This document shows, in pieces, positions 1 to 6,732 of a DNA stretch of 11,215 bases (position 1 is its first letter; every line of letters starts with the position of its first letter). Both the position numbers and the translations under genes were made by a program. The notes beneath the pieces are model-generated. The model did not search any database. It saw only the letters and a program-made list of their open reading frames with translations, and had not been told where the DNA came from. Source of the stretch: an uncultured Oscillospiraceae bacterium. GTDB lineage: Bacteria; Bacillota; Clostridia; Oscillospirales; Acutalibacteraceae. Location of the stretch: contig USAR01000027.1 of assembly GCA_900552605.1 (NCBI GenBank), forward strand, positions 1 to 11,215, read 5' to 3'.

Positions 1-1532
1 TTATTTACATCATTTTTCTTATTTACACCATCTAAGGACTTCATTGTCGGGAACAGCAAAACATCGCGAATAGAGGCGGAGTCGGTAAGCAGCATAACAA
101 GCCTATCCACACCGAAGCCCAAACCGCCTGTCGGCGGCATACCGTATTCAAGCGCGGTGATGTAATCGTAATCCACTTCGGAAGTACAATTGGGGTCGTC
201 TGCCTTTTTAAGCGCAACCTGGCGCTCAAAGCGTTCCTTTTGGTCAATCGGGTCGTTAAGCTCGCTGAAAGCGTTGCCGTATTCGGTTGCGTTGATAAAA
301 TATTCGAATCTTTCGGTAAACGCAGGATTCTCAGGCTTACGCTTTGCAAGCGGACTGTTTTCAACCGGATAATCGTAAATAAATGTCGGTTGAATAAGCT
401 GTTCTTCAACAAAGGCGTCGAAAAGCTCAACAAGCACAGTGCCCTTTGTAGCATCGCTCGGTACTTCAACGTGCTTTTCCGCAGCACAGGCACGCGCAGC
501 GGCATCGTCCTCCCAGCTGTAGTAATCGCAGCCGGAATACTTCTTAACAGCCTCAACCATTGAAAGCCTTTCCCACTTGCCCATATCAATTTCTTTGCCC
601 TGATATGTGATTAAGGTGGTTCCGCAAATCTTCTTTGCAAGAGTTATATAAAGCTCTTCAACCAAGTCCATAATGCCGTGGTAATCGGTAAATGCTTCGT
701 AAAGCTCAACAGTTGTGAACTCGGGGTTGTGCTTTGTGTCCATACCCTCGTTTCGGAAAATTCTTCCAACTTCATAAACCTTGTGAATTCCGCCGACGAT
801 AAGCCGCTTTAAGTAAAGCTCAGTTTCAATGCGCAGGTACATATCCATATCAAGCGCATTGTGGTGAGTTTTGAAAGGACGCGCCGCAGCACCGATTTCA
901 AGCGGCAGCAAAATCGGGGTATCAACCTCTAAATATCCCTTGCTGTCTAGAAAAGCGCGAATTTCGCTGATAATTCCGGAGCGTTTTTCAAAAATATCAC
1001 GCACCTCGGGATTAACAATAAGGTCAACGTACCTTTGGCGATAACGCAAATCGTTATCGCGAAGGCCGTGAAACTTCTCAGGAAGCGGCAAAAGTGATTT
1101 TGAAAGCAGAATAACGCTTTTTGCGTGCACCGATATCTCGCCCGTTTTGGTTTTGAAAACGAAGCCCTCAAGACCTACGATGTCGCCGATATCGAATTTC
1201 TTAAAAGCTGCATAGCTCTCTTCGCCAACATCGTCGCGGCGAATGTAAACCTGCACGTTGCCCTTGCTGTCCTGCAAATTGAAAAAGCTTGCCTTTCCCA
1301 TAATGCGGCGGCTCATAATTCTGCCTGCCACACGGACGTCTTTTTCCTCAAGCTCTTCAAAATTATTCTTTATATCCACTGTAAAATGGGTATAACTGAA
1401 CTTTGTTTCCTTAAACGGATCGCGACCGTCGTTTTGCAGCGCTGCCAGCTTTTCACGGCGCACACGCAGTATTTCGTTAAGCTCGTCCGCCGAAACCTCA
1501 GCCGTCCCGCCGTTGTTATTCACTTCTGCCAT
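1..1532 (-). CDS. lysS: Lysyl-tRNA synthetase, class II (3' end outside window)
   Basis: This cytoplasmic enzyme charges tRNA-Lys with lysine using ATP. The frame is open from ATG 1532 to the window edge, giving 510 complete codons. No stop is reached, because the last bases are an incomplete AA- codon, so only a short C-terminal tail should be missing. An N-terminal OB-fold anticodon-binding region (about residues 55-150) is followed by the class II catalytic core. Motif 2 reads [15 protein letters not shown] from residue 259, and motif 3 reads [13 protein letters not shown] from about residue 469. [23 protein letters not shown], just before motif 2, is the typical LysRS stretch. The family usually has about 490-510 residues. 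An AAGGA site ten bases before the ATG supports the start. It lies 23 bases behind greA with no terminator between them, so the two are probably cotranscribed from the promoter at 2080-2108. I see nothing abnormal in the coding sequence. Confidence 0.97.
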   Translation of the reverse strand, partial: MAEVNNNGGTAEVSADELNEILRVRREKLAALQNDGRDPFKETKFSYTHFTVDIKNNFEELEEKDVRVAGRIMSRRIMGKASFFNLQDSKGNVQVYIRRDDVGEESYAAFKKFDIGDIVGLEGFVFKTKTGEISVHAKSVILLSKSLLPLPEKFHGLRDNDLRYRQRYVDLIVNPEVRDIFEKRSGIISEIRAFLDSKGYLEVDTPILLPLEIGAAARPFKTHHNALDMDMYLRIETELYLKRLIVGGIHKVYEVGRIFRNEGMDTKHNPEFTTVELYEAFTDYHGIMDLVEELYITLAKKICGTTLITYQGKEIDMGKWERLSMVEAVKKYSGCDYYSWEDDAAARACAAEKHVEVPSDATKGTVLVELFDAFVEEQLIQPTFIYDYPVENSPLAKRKPENPAFTERFEYFINATEYGNAFSELNDPIDQKERFERQVALKKADDPNCTSEVDYDYITALEYGMPPTGGLGFGVDRLVMLLTDSASIRDVLLFPTMKSLDGVNKKNDVN

Positions 1533-1555
1533 AAACTTCTTTTCCTTTTCAAAAA

Positions 1556-2029
1556 TTATCTTTTAATATCGAGGATTGTAAATTCCATATCTCCGCGCGG
1601 TGCCTCAGCAACAACAACCTCGCCCACTGTGCGACCGATGAGTGCTTTGCCCACAGGAGATTCATCGGATATTTTGCCCGAGGACGCGTCTGCTTCCGCA
1701 GTACCGACAATACGAAACTCCATATCCTTGCCGGTTTGCATATTGCGAACGGAAACGGAAACGCCGAGCATAACCTTATCGTTAGTAATCTCGTTTTCGC
1801 TTATAACCTTAACGTCTTTGAGCATAACCTCAAGATCGGTAATTCTTGCTTCGATCTTAGCCTGCTCGTTTTTAGCCTCGTCATATTCGCTGTTTTCGGA
1901 AAGATCGCCGAAACCGCGAGCAATTTTAATTTTTTCCGCAACGTCCGAACGCGCGGTAGTTTTAAGATATTCCAGCTCTTCCTCAAGCTTTTTAAGACCC
2001 TCCGGGGTAACAACGATTTGTTTTGCCAT
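1556..2029 (-). CDS. greA: Transcription elongation factor GreA
   Basis: GreA enters the secondary channel of RNA polymerase and stimulates cleavage of backtracked transcripts, rescuing stalled complexes. The protein has 157 residues, the normal family length. The N-terminal antiparallel coiled coil (about 10-75) carries the tip sequence [13 protein letters not shown], with the acidic residues D42 and E45 that act at the polymerase active site. The C-terminal FKBP-like domain (about 80-157) includes [15 protein letters not shown] chose ATG 2029 ([11 protein letters not shown]). A TTG three codons upstream is in frame, but the AGGA ribosome site lies ten bases before the ATG and directly abuts the TTG. 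The gene has its own consensus promoter and is followed by lysS after 23 bases, an arrangement often seen in Firmicutes. Confidence 0.97.
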   Translation of the reverse strand: MAKQIVVTPEGLKKLEEELEYLKTTARSDVAEKIKIARGFGDLSENSEYDEAKNEQAKIEARITDLEVMLKDVKVISENEITNDKVMLGVSVSVRNMQTGKDMEFRIVGTAEADASSGKISDESPVGKALIGRTVGEVVVAEAPRGDMEFTILDIKR

Positions 2030-2046
2030 ATTTTTCAAATCCTTTC

Positions 2047-2067
2047 AAATTGGCACTTTCCCAATTT
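2047..2067 (-). repeat. Inverted repeat in the greA 5' leader
   Basis: AAATTGG and CCAATTT form a perfect 7-base inverted repeat around a 7-base spacer, a few bases downstream of the predicted greA start of transcription and just upstream of its ribosome site. It could be an operator or a small RNA hairpin. The arms are A/T-rich, so chance is a real alternative. Confidence 0.35.
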
Positions 2068-2079
2068 ATTAACTTATTT

Positions 2080-2108
2080 ATTATATATAAATTCGGCAAT
2101 TTTGTCAA
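2080..2108 (-). promoter_or_regulatory. Sigma-A promoter of greA-lysS
   Basis: On the minus strand, TTGACA (2108-2103) and TATAAT (2085-2080) are separated by exactly 17 bases, a perfect match to the vegetative consensus. Transcription should start near 2073, leaving an untranslated leader of about 44 bases before greA. The -35 box begins only three bases past the stop codon of the unknown gene at 2112-2786, and I see no terminator in between. Read-through from the spoIIID side into greA is therefore possible. Confidence 0.85.
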
Positions 2109-2111
2109 GCT

Positions 2112-2786
2112 TTAAAGTTCCGATTTTACTTCAAATTCCGGCTTTAAAAAGCAATCCGGACTTAAATTTATCTGACATCGGCACAACGCTTCGGAAAAAG
2201 CAATATTACTTACAGCAAGCGGCAGTCCGCAAAAGGCAGGCGGAATTATTATATCGTCGTCAATAATATAATTTAAGTCGAATTTTCGCCACCGAGGCAA
2301 AGGAAAGTCCTCACTGCCGAACGGGCAAAAAATAACGCCGCTTTCGGCAGCGCCGTATGAATTTATGTTGACAAAAACTCCGTTTTCTTCGAAGCAAAGA
2401 CTTTGTGCTCTTTTGTATTTTGCAACATCTTTGGTAAAAACCGCAGTAATGCGCGCGGCGCGGCTAAGCCGCGGCAAAAGCGAGCACAGTTGTGCGTACC
2501 TGTCGCAAACAATAAGGTCGCATCTTTTGTGCAACAGGTATGCTGTAAGCTTTTCTGCCGAAAGAAAAGCACGCCAAAGCTTACCGCCGTAAATCGGTAT
2601 GTCGGGCGGAGCGCTGAGTGAAAGCGGCAAAAGCAGAGGCTCAGACGTGTGAACGCCGACCCACAGCGGTTTTCCGCCGAGCACAGGCAGCGGCAAAATT
2701 TGATATTGAATTTTGCCGAGCGTCGCCGTTTTGCAGTAAAGAGTGCGACGCACCTTTCGCTTAACCTTTTGCGGATAAACAAGCAC
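2112..2786 (-). CDS. Hypothetical protein, unrecognised, downstream of spoIIID
   Basis: I do not recognise this 224-residue protein. It has no signal peptide or clear membrane segment, so it is probably cytoplasmic. Alternating hydrophobic strands and helices (for example CDLIVCDRYAQLCSLLPRL, then ARITAVFTKD) suggest an alpha/beta fold, and it is rich in cysteine, about ten residues scattered through the chain. The N-terminus is basic (QKVKRKVRR). The only available start is GTG 2786, because the next in-frame stop upstream (TAG near 2834-2836) leaves no other ATG, GTG or TTG between. The nearest purine-rich site, AGGGGGG, lies 14 bases before it, which is far. An overlapping open frame reaches back to the spoIIID stop and could join this one if a single G of the G6 run at 2801-2806 were absent, so the true N-terminus may be longer. 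It sits 82 bases after spoIIID and is probably cotranscribed with it. Confidence 0.6.
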   Translation of the reverse strand: MLVYPQKVKRKVRRTLYCKTATLGKIQYQILPLPVLGGKPLWVGVHTSEPLLLPLSLSAPPDIPIYGGKLWRAFLSAEKLTAYLLHKRCDLIVCDRYAQLCSLLPRLSRAARITAVFTKDVAKYKRAQSLCFEENGVFVNINSYGAAESGVIFCPFGSEDFPLPRWRKFDLNYIIDDDIIIPPAFCGLPLAVSNIAFSEALCRCQINLSPDCFLKPEFEVKSEL

Positions 2787-2868
2787 AAAGATACGCGCCG
2801 CCCCCCTGCCGATATTTTGCCTTAAAAAGCAACACTAGAATATCCAGCCGCTGCTGCAATTCATCGGC

Positions 2869-3117
2869 TTACTCACCTTTATATTTTTTCCTCGTCGCCA
2901 TACCGCCCCTGATATGCCGCTCCCGCTTGTTTGTTTCCAAAACTTCTCTTACCTGCTTAAAAAGCAATGGATTTTTATACCTCAACCTTTCCGAAACGTC
3001 CTTATGTACTGTACTTTTGCTGATTTTAAACACCTTTGCCGCCGCGCGCACCGTTGCGCCCGTTTCAATTATGTATTCTCCTAGAATTTCAGCTCTGTCA
3101 CGCGTTGCGTCCTTCAT
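2869..3117 (-). CDS. spoIIID: Stage III sporulation transcriptional regulator SpoIIID
   Basis: SpoIIID is the small DNA-binding protein that switches mother-cell gene expression between the sigma-E and sigma-K phases of endospore formation. The product has 82 residues, close to the usual 80-95. The helix-turn-helix covers about residues 22-44, with the hallmark SKSTVHKDVSERL. It is followed by the basic C-terminal segment KRERHIRGGMATRKKYK, matching the RHxRGGxAT element of the family. ATG 3117 has an excellent AAGGAG site with 8-base spacing. A candidate sigma-E promoter lies about 50 bases upstream, and a 5-bp hairpin (GGCGC/GCGCC, 3136-3151) lies in the leader. The unknown gene follows after 82 bases. 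This gene is the best evidence in the window that the host forms endospores. Confidence 0.96.
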   Translation of the reverse strand: MKDATRDRAEILGEYIIETGATVRAAAKVFKISKSTVHKDVSERLRYKNPLLFKQVREVLETNKRERHIRGGMATRKKYKGE

Positions 3118-3164
3118 ACAGTCAACTCCTTATAAGGCGCGCCAAAGCGCCCAAAGAATACTTA

Positions 3165-3193
3165 ACTATATGCCAAACTCGTAATATATATTA
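3165..3193 (-). promoter_or_regulatory. Candidate sigma-E promoter of spoIIID
   Basis: On the minus strand, TAATATA (3193-3187) and CATATAGT (3172-3165) are 14 bases apart. This matches the sigma-E pattern known from Bacillus (KMATATT, 14 bases, CATACAHT) at six of seven and six of eight positions. Transcription would start near 3158. Known control of spoIIID by sigma-E in Bacillus supports the call, but the region is A/T-rich and the match is by eye. Confidence 0.5.
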
Positions 3194-3479
3194 CTTTTTA
3201 ACTTTGTCGCACTCGGCAAAGCTGTTTTAACATTGCTGCTTTTAATGCATTTCTCTGTAAAACATCACTTTTTCTTGCTAACCCCTTTCCGACAAAGATC
3301 AGCGAGAATACTGAAAATTATTATTTCAATTGTAATATTATTTCTGTGCGCTTTAATTTTGCCGACAAAAAACAAAAAGAACAGCGCCTCGGCAGCAAAA
3401 GCCAAGACGTCGTTTTTAATATTTAAAATTTTGTTGCTTTACCGATTAAAGATAGTTCGGAATCGGTATTGCCTTTTAA
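3194..3479. other. Intergenic region between trpZ and spoIIID
   Basis: With the spoIIID promoter and leader, this forms a gene-free stretch of 362 bases (3118-3479). It holds the trpXYZ terminator (3366-3408), a 7-bp inverted repeat right after the trpZ stop (ACCGATT 3441-3447, AATCGGT 3461-3467), and otherwise A/T-rich sequence. A plus-strand frame with one hydrophobic stretch crosses it, but it lacks a ribosome site and I do not accept it as a gene. Confidence 0.6.
3366..3408 (-). terminator. Rho-independent terminator of trpXYZ
   Basis: Read on the minus strand, GTCTTGGC (3408-3401) pairs with GCCGAGGC (3393-3386) across a 7-base loop. The 8-bp stem includes two G-U pairs. A T-rich run (TTCTTTTTGTTTTTTG) begins about five bases past the stem. 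It lies about 70 bases beyond the trpZ stop. Confidence 0.6.
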
Positions 3480-4253
3480 TCAGTTCCCGCACTCAATGCT
3501 TATGCGATTGAAAAGCTCAAGAATATCGTCAACCTTCGTTTGCTTCTTTTCTTCGCCCGCTTTGTCAAGCACGATTTCGCCCTTATCCATCATCAAAAGG
3601 CGGTTGCCGTACTCAACTGCATATCGCAGATTGTGCGTAACCATAATTGCAGTGAGTTGCTTTTCCTTTACAACACGGTCGGTAAGCTGCATTATAACGT
3701 CCGCTGTGTGCGGGTCAAGAGCCGCTGTGTGCTCATCTAATATCAAAAAATCGATTGGGGTAAGCGTTGCCATTATAAGCGACACCGCCTGCCGCTGTCC
3801 GCCCGAAAGCAGACCGATTTGAGTATGCATTTTATCTTCAAGTCCAAGCCCTAAAATTGAAAGCTGCTCACGATAAAAGTCTGCTCTTTTTTTGTTAACA
3901 CCGCCGGAAAGGCCGAAGAATTTTCCCTTGTTATCGGCAAGCGACATATTTTCAAGTATAGTCATATTAGGGCAGGTCCCCATTGCGGGATTTTGGTATA
4001 CCCTTCCTATAAATGAATATCTTTTGTATTCGCTCAGTCTGTTTATCTTTTTTCCGCCGATGATAATATCACCGTCTGTGGCAGGTATACTGCCGCAGAT
4101 TATATTAAGCATAGAGGTTTTACCGCTGCCGTTTGACCCGACCACGGAAACAAATTCTTTATCCTTTACCGTAAGGTTAAAGTCCTTAAAAAGGCAATGC
4201 TCCGTTATTGTGCCGGGTGAATATACCTTGTTTATATGTTTAAGCTCCAGCAT
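3480..4253 (-). CDS. trpZ: ABC transporter ATP-binding protein, tryptophan uptake (TrpZ type)
   Basis: This cytoplasmic ATPase subunit powers the TrpXYZ importer. The 257-residue sequence has all nucleotide-binding motifs: Walker A GSNGSGKT at 39-46, Q-loop glutamine 87 (VYQNP), signature LSGGQRQ from 149, Walker B FLILDE at 169-174 followed by the D-loop TAALD, and switch histidine 207 (VTHN). I chose ATG 4253 with an AAAGG site 11 bases upstream. GTG 4262, three codons earlier, is possible but sits too close to that site. The start lies inside the end of trpY (14-nt overlap), which indicates translational coupling. Tryptophan specificity is inferred from the Trp T-box upstream and the family, not from this subunit. 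A terminator follows. Confidence 0.93.
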   Translation of the reverse strand: MLELKHINKVYSPGTITEHCLFKDFNLTVKDKEFVSVVGSNGSGKTSMLNIICGSIPATDGDIIIGGKKINRLSEYKRYSFIGRVYQNPAMGTCPNMTILENMSLADNKGKFFGLSGGVNKKRADFYREQLSILGLGLEDKMHTQIGLLSGGQRQAVSLIMATLTPIDFLILDEHTAALDPHTADVIMQLTDRVVKEKQLTAIMVTHNLRYAVEYGNRLLMMDKGEIVLDKAGEEKKQTKVDDILELFNRISIECGN

Positions 4254-5133
4254 TTTCAGCACTGCCTTTCTTTTGATAATTACCGATAACGAGTATAACC
4301 AAAAACAGCACCGCGGTTATAAGCTTCAGAAGGTTTGCCGGCAGGCCTGCGTTTATTGCAAGCTGTATGCAGGCTTTATATATAATGCTGCCGAAAATTA
4401 CCGCCGTTGTGCCCTTAACAAACGAGAGCTTTCCGAAAAGCGTTGTTCCGATTATAACAGTTGCGAGACCGAACACCATCTGCCCCGTTCCCATTGTGCT
4501 TGAAAAGGAGCGCTGCTCCTGACAAACAACTGCGCCTGAAAGCGAAACAAGTGCGTTTGCAATAACAAGTCCCAATATTTTAACGCTGCCCTTATCCTTT
4601 GCAAGCGATGTTACAAGCACGCTGTTATCTCCAACCGCACGCAAAAGCAAGCCGCTTTTGGTTTTAAAATACAGATCAATTATAATTTTAAACAGCAACG
4701 CGATAATAAATGCCACAATAAGCTTGCGCCAAATAAGCGAGACTCCGCCGAAAAGCGCCATTGTGGGTTTTGCGGTAAAAATAGTTTCCACACTGCGCTC
4801 GATGGAAAGGTTTGAACCGGCAATTTGCAGATTTATGGAAAACAGTGCGGTCATTGTAATAATGCCCGCAAGCAGGTCACGCACCTTTAAGCGAATGTGA
4901 ATGAATCCCGTTACAAAGCCTGCAAGAGCTCCGATAACCAGAGCTATAAGCAAGGTCAAATAAGGATTGACCCCATTTACAAGCAGCACCGCAGTAACTG
5001 CTGCACCGAGCGGAAAAGAGCCGTCAACGGTAAGATCCGGAAAATCCAATATTTTGTATGTTATGTAAATGCCGTAAGAAAGCAGCGCATAAATTAAACC
5101 CTGCGTTACAGTTCCCACAATTAGATCGAGCAT
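4240..5133 (-). CDS. trpY: ABC transporter permease, tryptophan uptake (TrpY type)
   Basis: This integral membrane subunit forms the import channel, presumably as a dimer, with TrpZ on the cytoplasmic side and TrpX outside. The 297-residue chain alternates about eight strongly hydrophobic segments with short loops, as in the branched-chain amino acid/TrpXY permease superfamily. FPDLTVDGSFPLGAAVTA near the N-terminus is characteristic of the putative tryptophan/tyrosine permeases, and GLLLRAVGDNSVLVTSLAKD in mid-protein is the conserved cytoplasmic loop that contacts the ATPase. ATG 5133 has a GGGG site eight bases upstream; an in-frame TTG at 5163 lacks one. It follows trpX after 85 bases containing a strong hairpin and overlaps trpZ by 14 bases. 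Confidence 0.93.
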   Translation of the reverse strand: MLDLIVGTVTQGLIYALLSYGIYITYKILDFPDLTVDGSFPLGAAVTAVLLVNGVNPYLTLLIALVIGALAGFVTGFIHIRLKVRDLLAGIITMTALFSINLQIAGSNLSIERSVETIFTAKPTMALFGGVSLIWRKLIVAFIIALLFKIIIDLYFKTKSGLLLRAVGDNSVLVTSLAKDKGSVKILGLVIANALVSLSGAVVCQEQRSFSSTMGTGQMVFGLATVIIGTTLFGKLSFVKGTTAVIFGSIIYKACIQLAINAGLPANLLKLITAVLFLVILVIGNYQKKGSAENAGA

Positions 5134-5153
5134 ATTATTTACCCCGTTTTTAA

Positions 5154-5187
5154 CAGCTGCCAATGGCTCTTGCGCCGTCGGCAGCTG
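5154..5187 (-). repeat. Hairpin between trpX and trpY
   Basis: CAGCTGCC and GGCAGCTG form a perfect 8-bp stem at 5154-5161 and 5180-5187, with a smaller GGC/GCC stem inside the 18-base loop. On the transcript it is followed by UUAAAAAC, too poor in U for an efficient terminator. It lies 31 bases past the trpX stop and ends 20 bases before the trpY ATG. It probably shapes mRNA stability or partial read-through. Confidence 0.6.
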
Positions 5188-5218
5188 AGTTTATAAGTTC
5201 TGTTAAGCGTTTTTCGGC

Positions 5219-6187
5219 TTATTCGCCAACCTCTTCGGCAGTTGTTTTAACCTCGTTCGGCACTGTAATGTTAAGAGCAGTGCAAGCCTTTGAGTTGACA
5301 TATGTGCCGTAATCGGTAATCGTCTGATAGTCGAGCTTATCTGCTGTGGTTTCGCCTTTAAGAATTTTTGCAGCCATCTCGCCGGTTTGGATACCAAGCT
5401 GAATGTAATCAAGTCCCGCGCCTGCAACGCAGCCCTTTTTCATTTGCTCAATTTCGCTGCCGTAAACAGGAATCTTAGCCTCGTTTGTTTTTTCGAGAAT
5501 TGCAGGAAGAACGCCGACTACGTTGTTATCGGTAAGATTTGAGAAGCAATCAACCTTTTTCTTTATAAGCGTATCAACCGCCTGCGTAACCTCAGACTGA
5601 GCGGTAACACCGACTGTTTCGATTTTGAAACCGTACTGTGAGCCGAGCTCTTCATAAACGCTCTTTGTATAAGCGCTGTTGCTCTCGCTGGTGGTGTAGA
5701 TAATACCGATTGATTTGGCATTGGGCTGGAGCTGTCTTATAAGCTTCAACTGACCCTCAACCGGCAAAACATCGGAAGTACCTGTAATGTTGCCGCTTGT
5801 AAGTTTTGCGCCCTTGGGATCGGTTATTGCGGTGAAGATAACCGGAATATCCTTATCCTCTGCTGCGGCAAAGCAAGCAGTTGCGGCAGGTGTTGCGATT
5901 GCGCACATCATATCAACGTTTTTTGAAGAAAAGCTCTGTGCAATCTGCGTTGCAACCGAGTCATCGAAACCTGCGTTTTGATAGTCGATTTTAAAATCCG
6001 TTCCCTCTTTAAGTCCTGCCTTTTCAAGACCCTGCAAAAAGCCTTCACGGCAGTTATCAAGCGATGCGTGCTCGCCGTATTGGCTTATTCCTATAACCTT
6101 AACCTTGTTTTTGCTGCCGCAGCCTGCAAATGCTGCCGCTGTTAATGCCAAGCAAAGTACTGCACAAATTATTCTTTTAATTTTCAT
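5219..6187 (-). CDS. trpX: ABC transporter substrate-binding lipoprotein, tryptophan uptake (TrpX type)
   Basis: This is the extracytoplasmic receptor that captures the amino acid and delivers it to TrpY. The protein has 322 residues. A basic start (MKIKR), a hydrophobic signal core and the lipobox FAGC place the lipidated cysteine at residue 23, so it is membrane-anchored. The body matches the ABC substrate-binding family of putative tryptophan/tyrosine transporters: VIGISQYGEHASLDNCREGF at the mature start, the VDMMCAIATPAATACFAAAEDKDIPVIF region, then TSDVLPVEGQLKLIRQLQPNAKSIGIIY. I chose ATG 6187 with AGAGG eight bases upstream; a TTG seven codons earlier has no site. It is the first structural gene behind the Trp T-box, the strongest evidence for its ligand. 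The lipidated precursor would be a substrate for LspA, also encoded in this window. Confidence 0.93.
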   Translation of the reverse strand: MKIKRIICAVLCLALTAAAFAGCGSKNKVKVIGISQYGEHASLDNCREGFLQGLEKAGLKEGTDFKIDYQNAGFDDSVATQIAQSFSSKNVDMMCAIATPAATACFAAAEDKDIPVIFTAITDPKGAKLTSGNITGTSDVLPVEGQLKLIRQLQPNAKSIGIIYTTSESNSAYTKSVYEELGSQYGFKIETVGVTAQSEVTQAVDTLIKKKVDCFSNLTDNNVVGVLPAILEKTNEAKIPVYGSEIEQMKKGCVAGAGLDYIQLGIQTGEMAAKILKGETTADKLDYQTITDYGTYVNSKACTALNITVPNEVKTTAEEVGE

Positions 6188-6231
6188 TTTTAAAACCTCT
6201 TTCTTCAACAGTGATAGATTAGTTATATTTC

Positions 6232-6300
6232 TTATTTATTCAAAATTCGGTTATTCTGTGTTCCTCGGCAGCCACGCCAGCGTTCAAAAACATGTTTCAT
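6232..6300 (-). CDS. Candidate 22-codon small ORF between T-box and trpX
   Basis: ATG 6300 opens a 22-codon frame (starting MKHVFERWRGCRG) ending at TAA 6234-6232. A strong AAGGAG site lies ten bases upstream, as good as any in the window. The peptide is short, basic, and has one Trp codon flanked by Arg codons and one Cys. It starts about 38 bases after the T-run of the T-box terminator and ends 44 bases before the trpX ATG, so it is translated only when the T-box reads through. It could be a translational leader, a coupling peptide or a small protein. I know no named family for it, and chance remains possible for so short a frame. Confidence 0.45.
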   Translation of the reverse strand: MKHVFERWRGCRGTQNNRILNK

Positions 6301-6338
6301 AATACTCTTGCTCCTTGCGTTTTAAAATTTCAGGCAAT

Positions 6339-6386
6339 AAAAAAAGCCCTGTCCAAAATTACCCTTATCGGTAATAATGGGACAAG
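6339..6386 (-). terminator. T-box conditional terminator
   Basis: On the minus strand, CTTGTCC (6386-6380) pairs with GGACAGG (6354-6348), with one G-U pair. An inner ATTACC/GGTAAT stem stacks on it, and the run TTTTTTT (6345-6339) follows. This is the alternative structure to the T-box antiterminator and is expected to stop transcription when tRNA-Trp is charged. Confidence 0.9.
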
Positions 6387-6638
6387 ACTGACTCCTGCGG
6401 TGCCACCCAAATTGACGTTATTAAAAACGTCCGCTTAGCTCGTACATCCTTGATACGACTCGCGTTTGTAACAGGTGCGATACCCGTCGACTGCTACTGA
6501 CGGAACATTCCGCGTTCGGTCGCCCTCATAAGTCCATTCATTTCACCACTGCCCGCCGCAATCCCAGCACCTGCGGCTCTCTTCAGAGTGTTTTCGGTAA
6601 AACTACTACTCTTAATCGTCGGTTTGATTTCTTATGTT
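6339..6638 (-). promoter_or_regulatory. T-box riboswitch, tryptophan-specific (UGG specifier)
   Basis: This leader RNA senses uncharged tRNA. The T-box sequence GGGTGGCACCGCAGG (6408-6394) matches the canonical AGGGUGGNACCGCG. Stem I is visible. Its base is TAAG (near 6614) pairing with CTTA, followed by the loop-E half AGTA and, further on, the AGAGAG element. A distal stem GCCGCA/TGCGGC (6577-6572, 6560-6555) closes the GGTGC loop. The opposing strand reads GAATGGACTTA, which puts the specifier UGG (Trp) at 6536-6534 directly after GAA, as in characterised T-boxes. The variable bulge base is C, which pairs with the G73 discriminator usual in bacterial tRNA-Trp. The intrinsic terminator follows. 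With tRNA-Trp uncharged, the antiterminator forms and trpXYZ is transcribed. Confidence 0.95.
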
Positions 6639-6644
6639 GTGGTT

Positions 6645-6673
6645 ATTATATCACCGCAAAAAACAATTGTCAA
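6645..6673 (-). promoter_or_regulatory. Sigma-A promoter of the T-box-trpXYZ operon
   Basis: TTGACA (6673-6668) and TATAAT (6650-6645) on the minus strand are exactly 17 bases apart, a perfect vegetative promoter. Transcription should begin near 6638, just before T-box stem I. A consensus promoter fits control by attenuation rather than by a repressor. Confidence 0.88.
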
Positions 6674-6732
6674 GAGCTTTTTTTGAATTTTTTATAATTC
6701 GGTTGCAATTGATAGTGCCGGCTACGGCTGCC

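Noticed and set aside
1125..2072. Long plus-strand open frame (315 codons) across lysS and greA
   Set aside because: It lies opposite two certain genes, its product is low in domain-like features, and both minus-strand genes have ribosome sites and family motifs. It is a shadow of their codon use.
3136..3151. GGCGC/GCGCC hairpin in the spoIIID leader as a riboswitch or operator
   Set aside because: A 5-bp stem with a 6-base loop is too small to support a specific regulatory call; it is mentioned only under spoIIID.
3441..3467. ACCGATT/AATCGGT inverted repeat as a terminator of trpZ
   Set aside because: The 7-bp stem has a 13-base loop and no T-run follows on the minus strand; the hairpin at 3386-3408 with its T-rich tail is the better terminator. 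It may still protect the 3' end.
3233..3511. Plus-strand frame with a hydrophobic stretch between spoIIID and trpZ
   Set aside because: It begins with TTG without a ribosome site, runs through the trpXYZ terminator into the trpZ 3' end, and the hydrophobic run comes from A/T-rich sequence.
5153..5218. In-frame open extension of 22 codons beyond the trpX stop
   Set aside because: TrpX already has the expected family C-terminus (ITVPNEV followed by a short helix) before its TAA. The extension is short and contains the hairpin arms, so read-through has no support.
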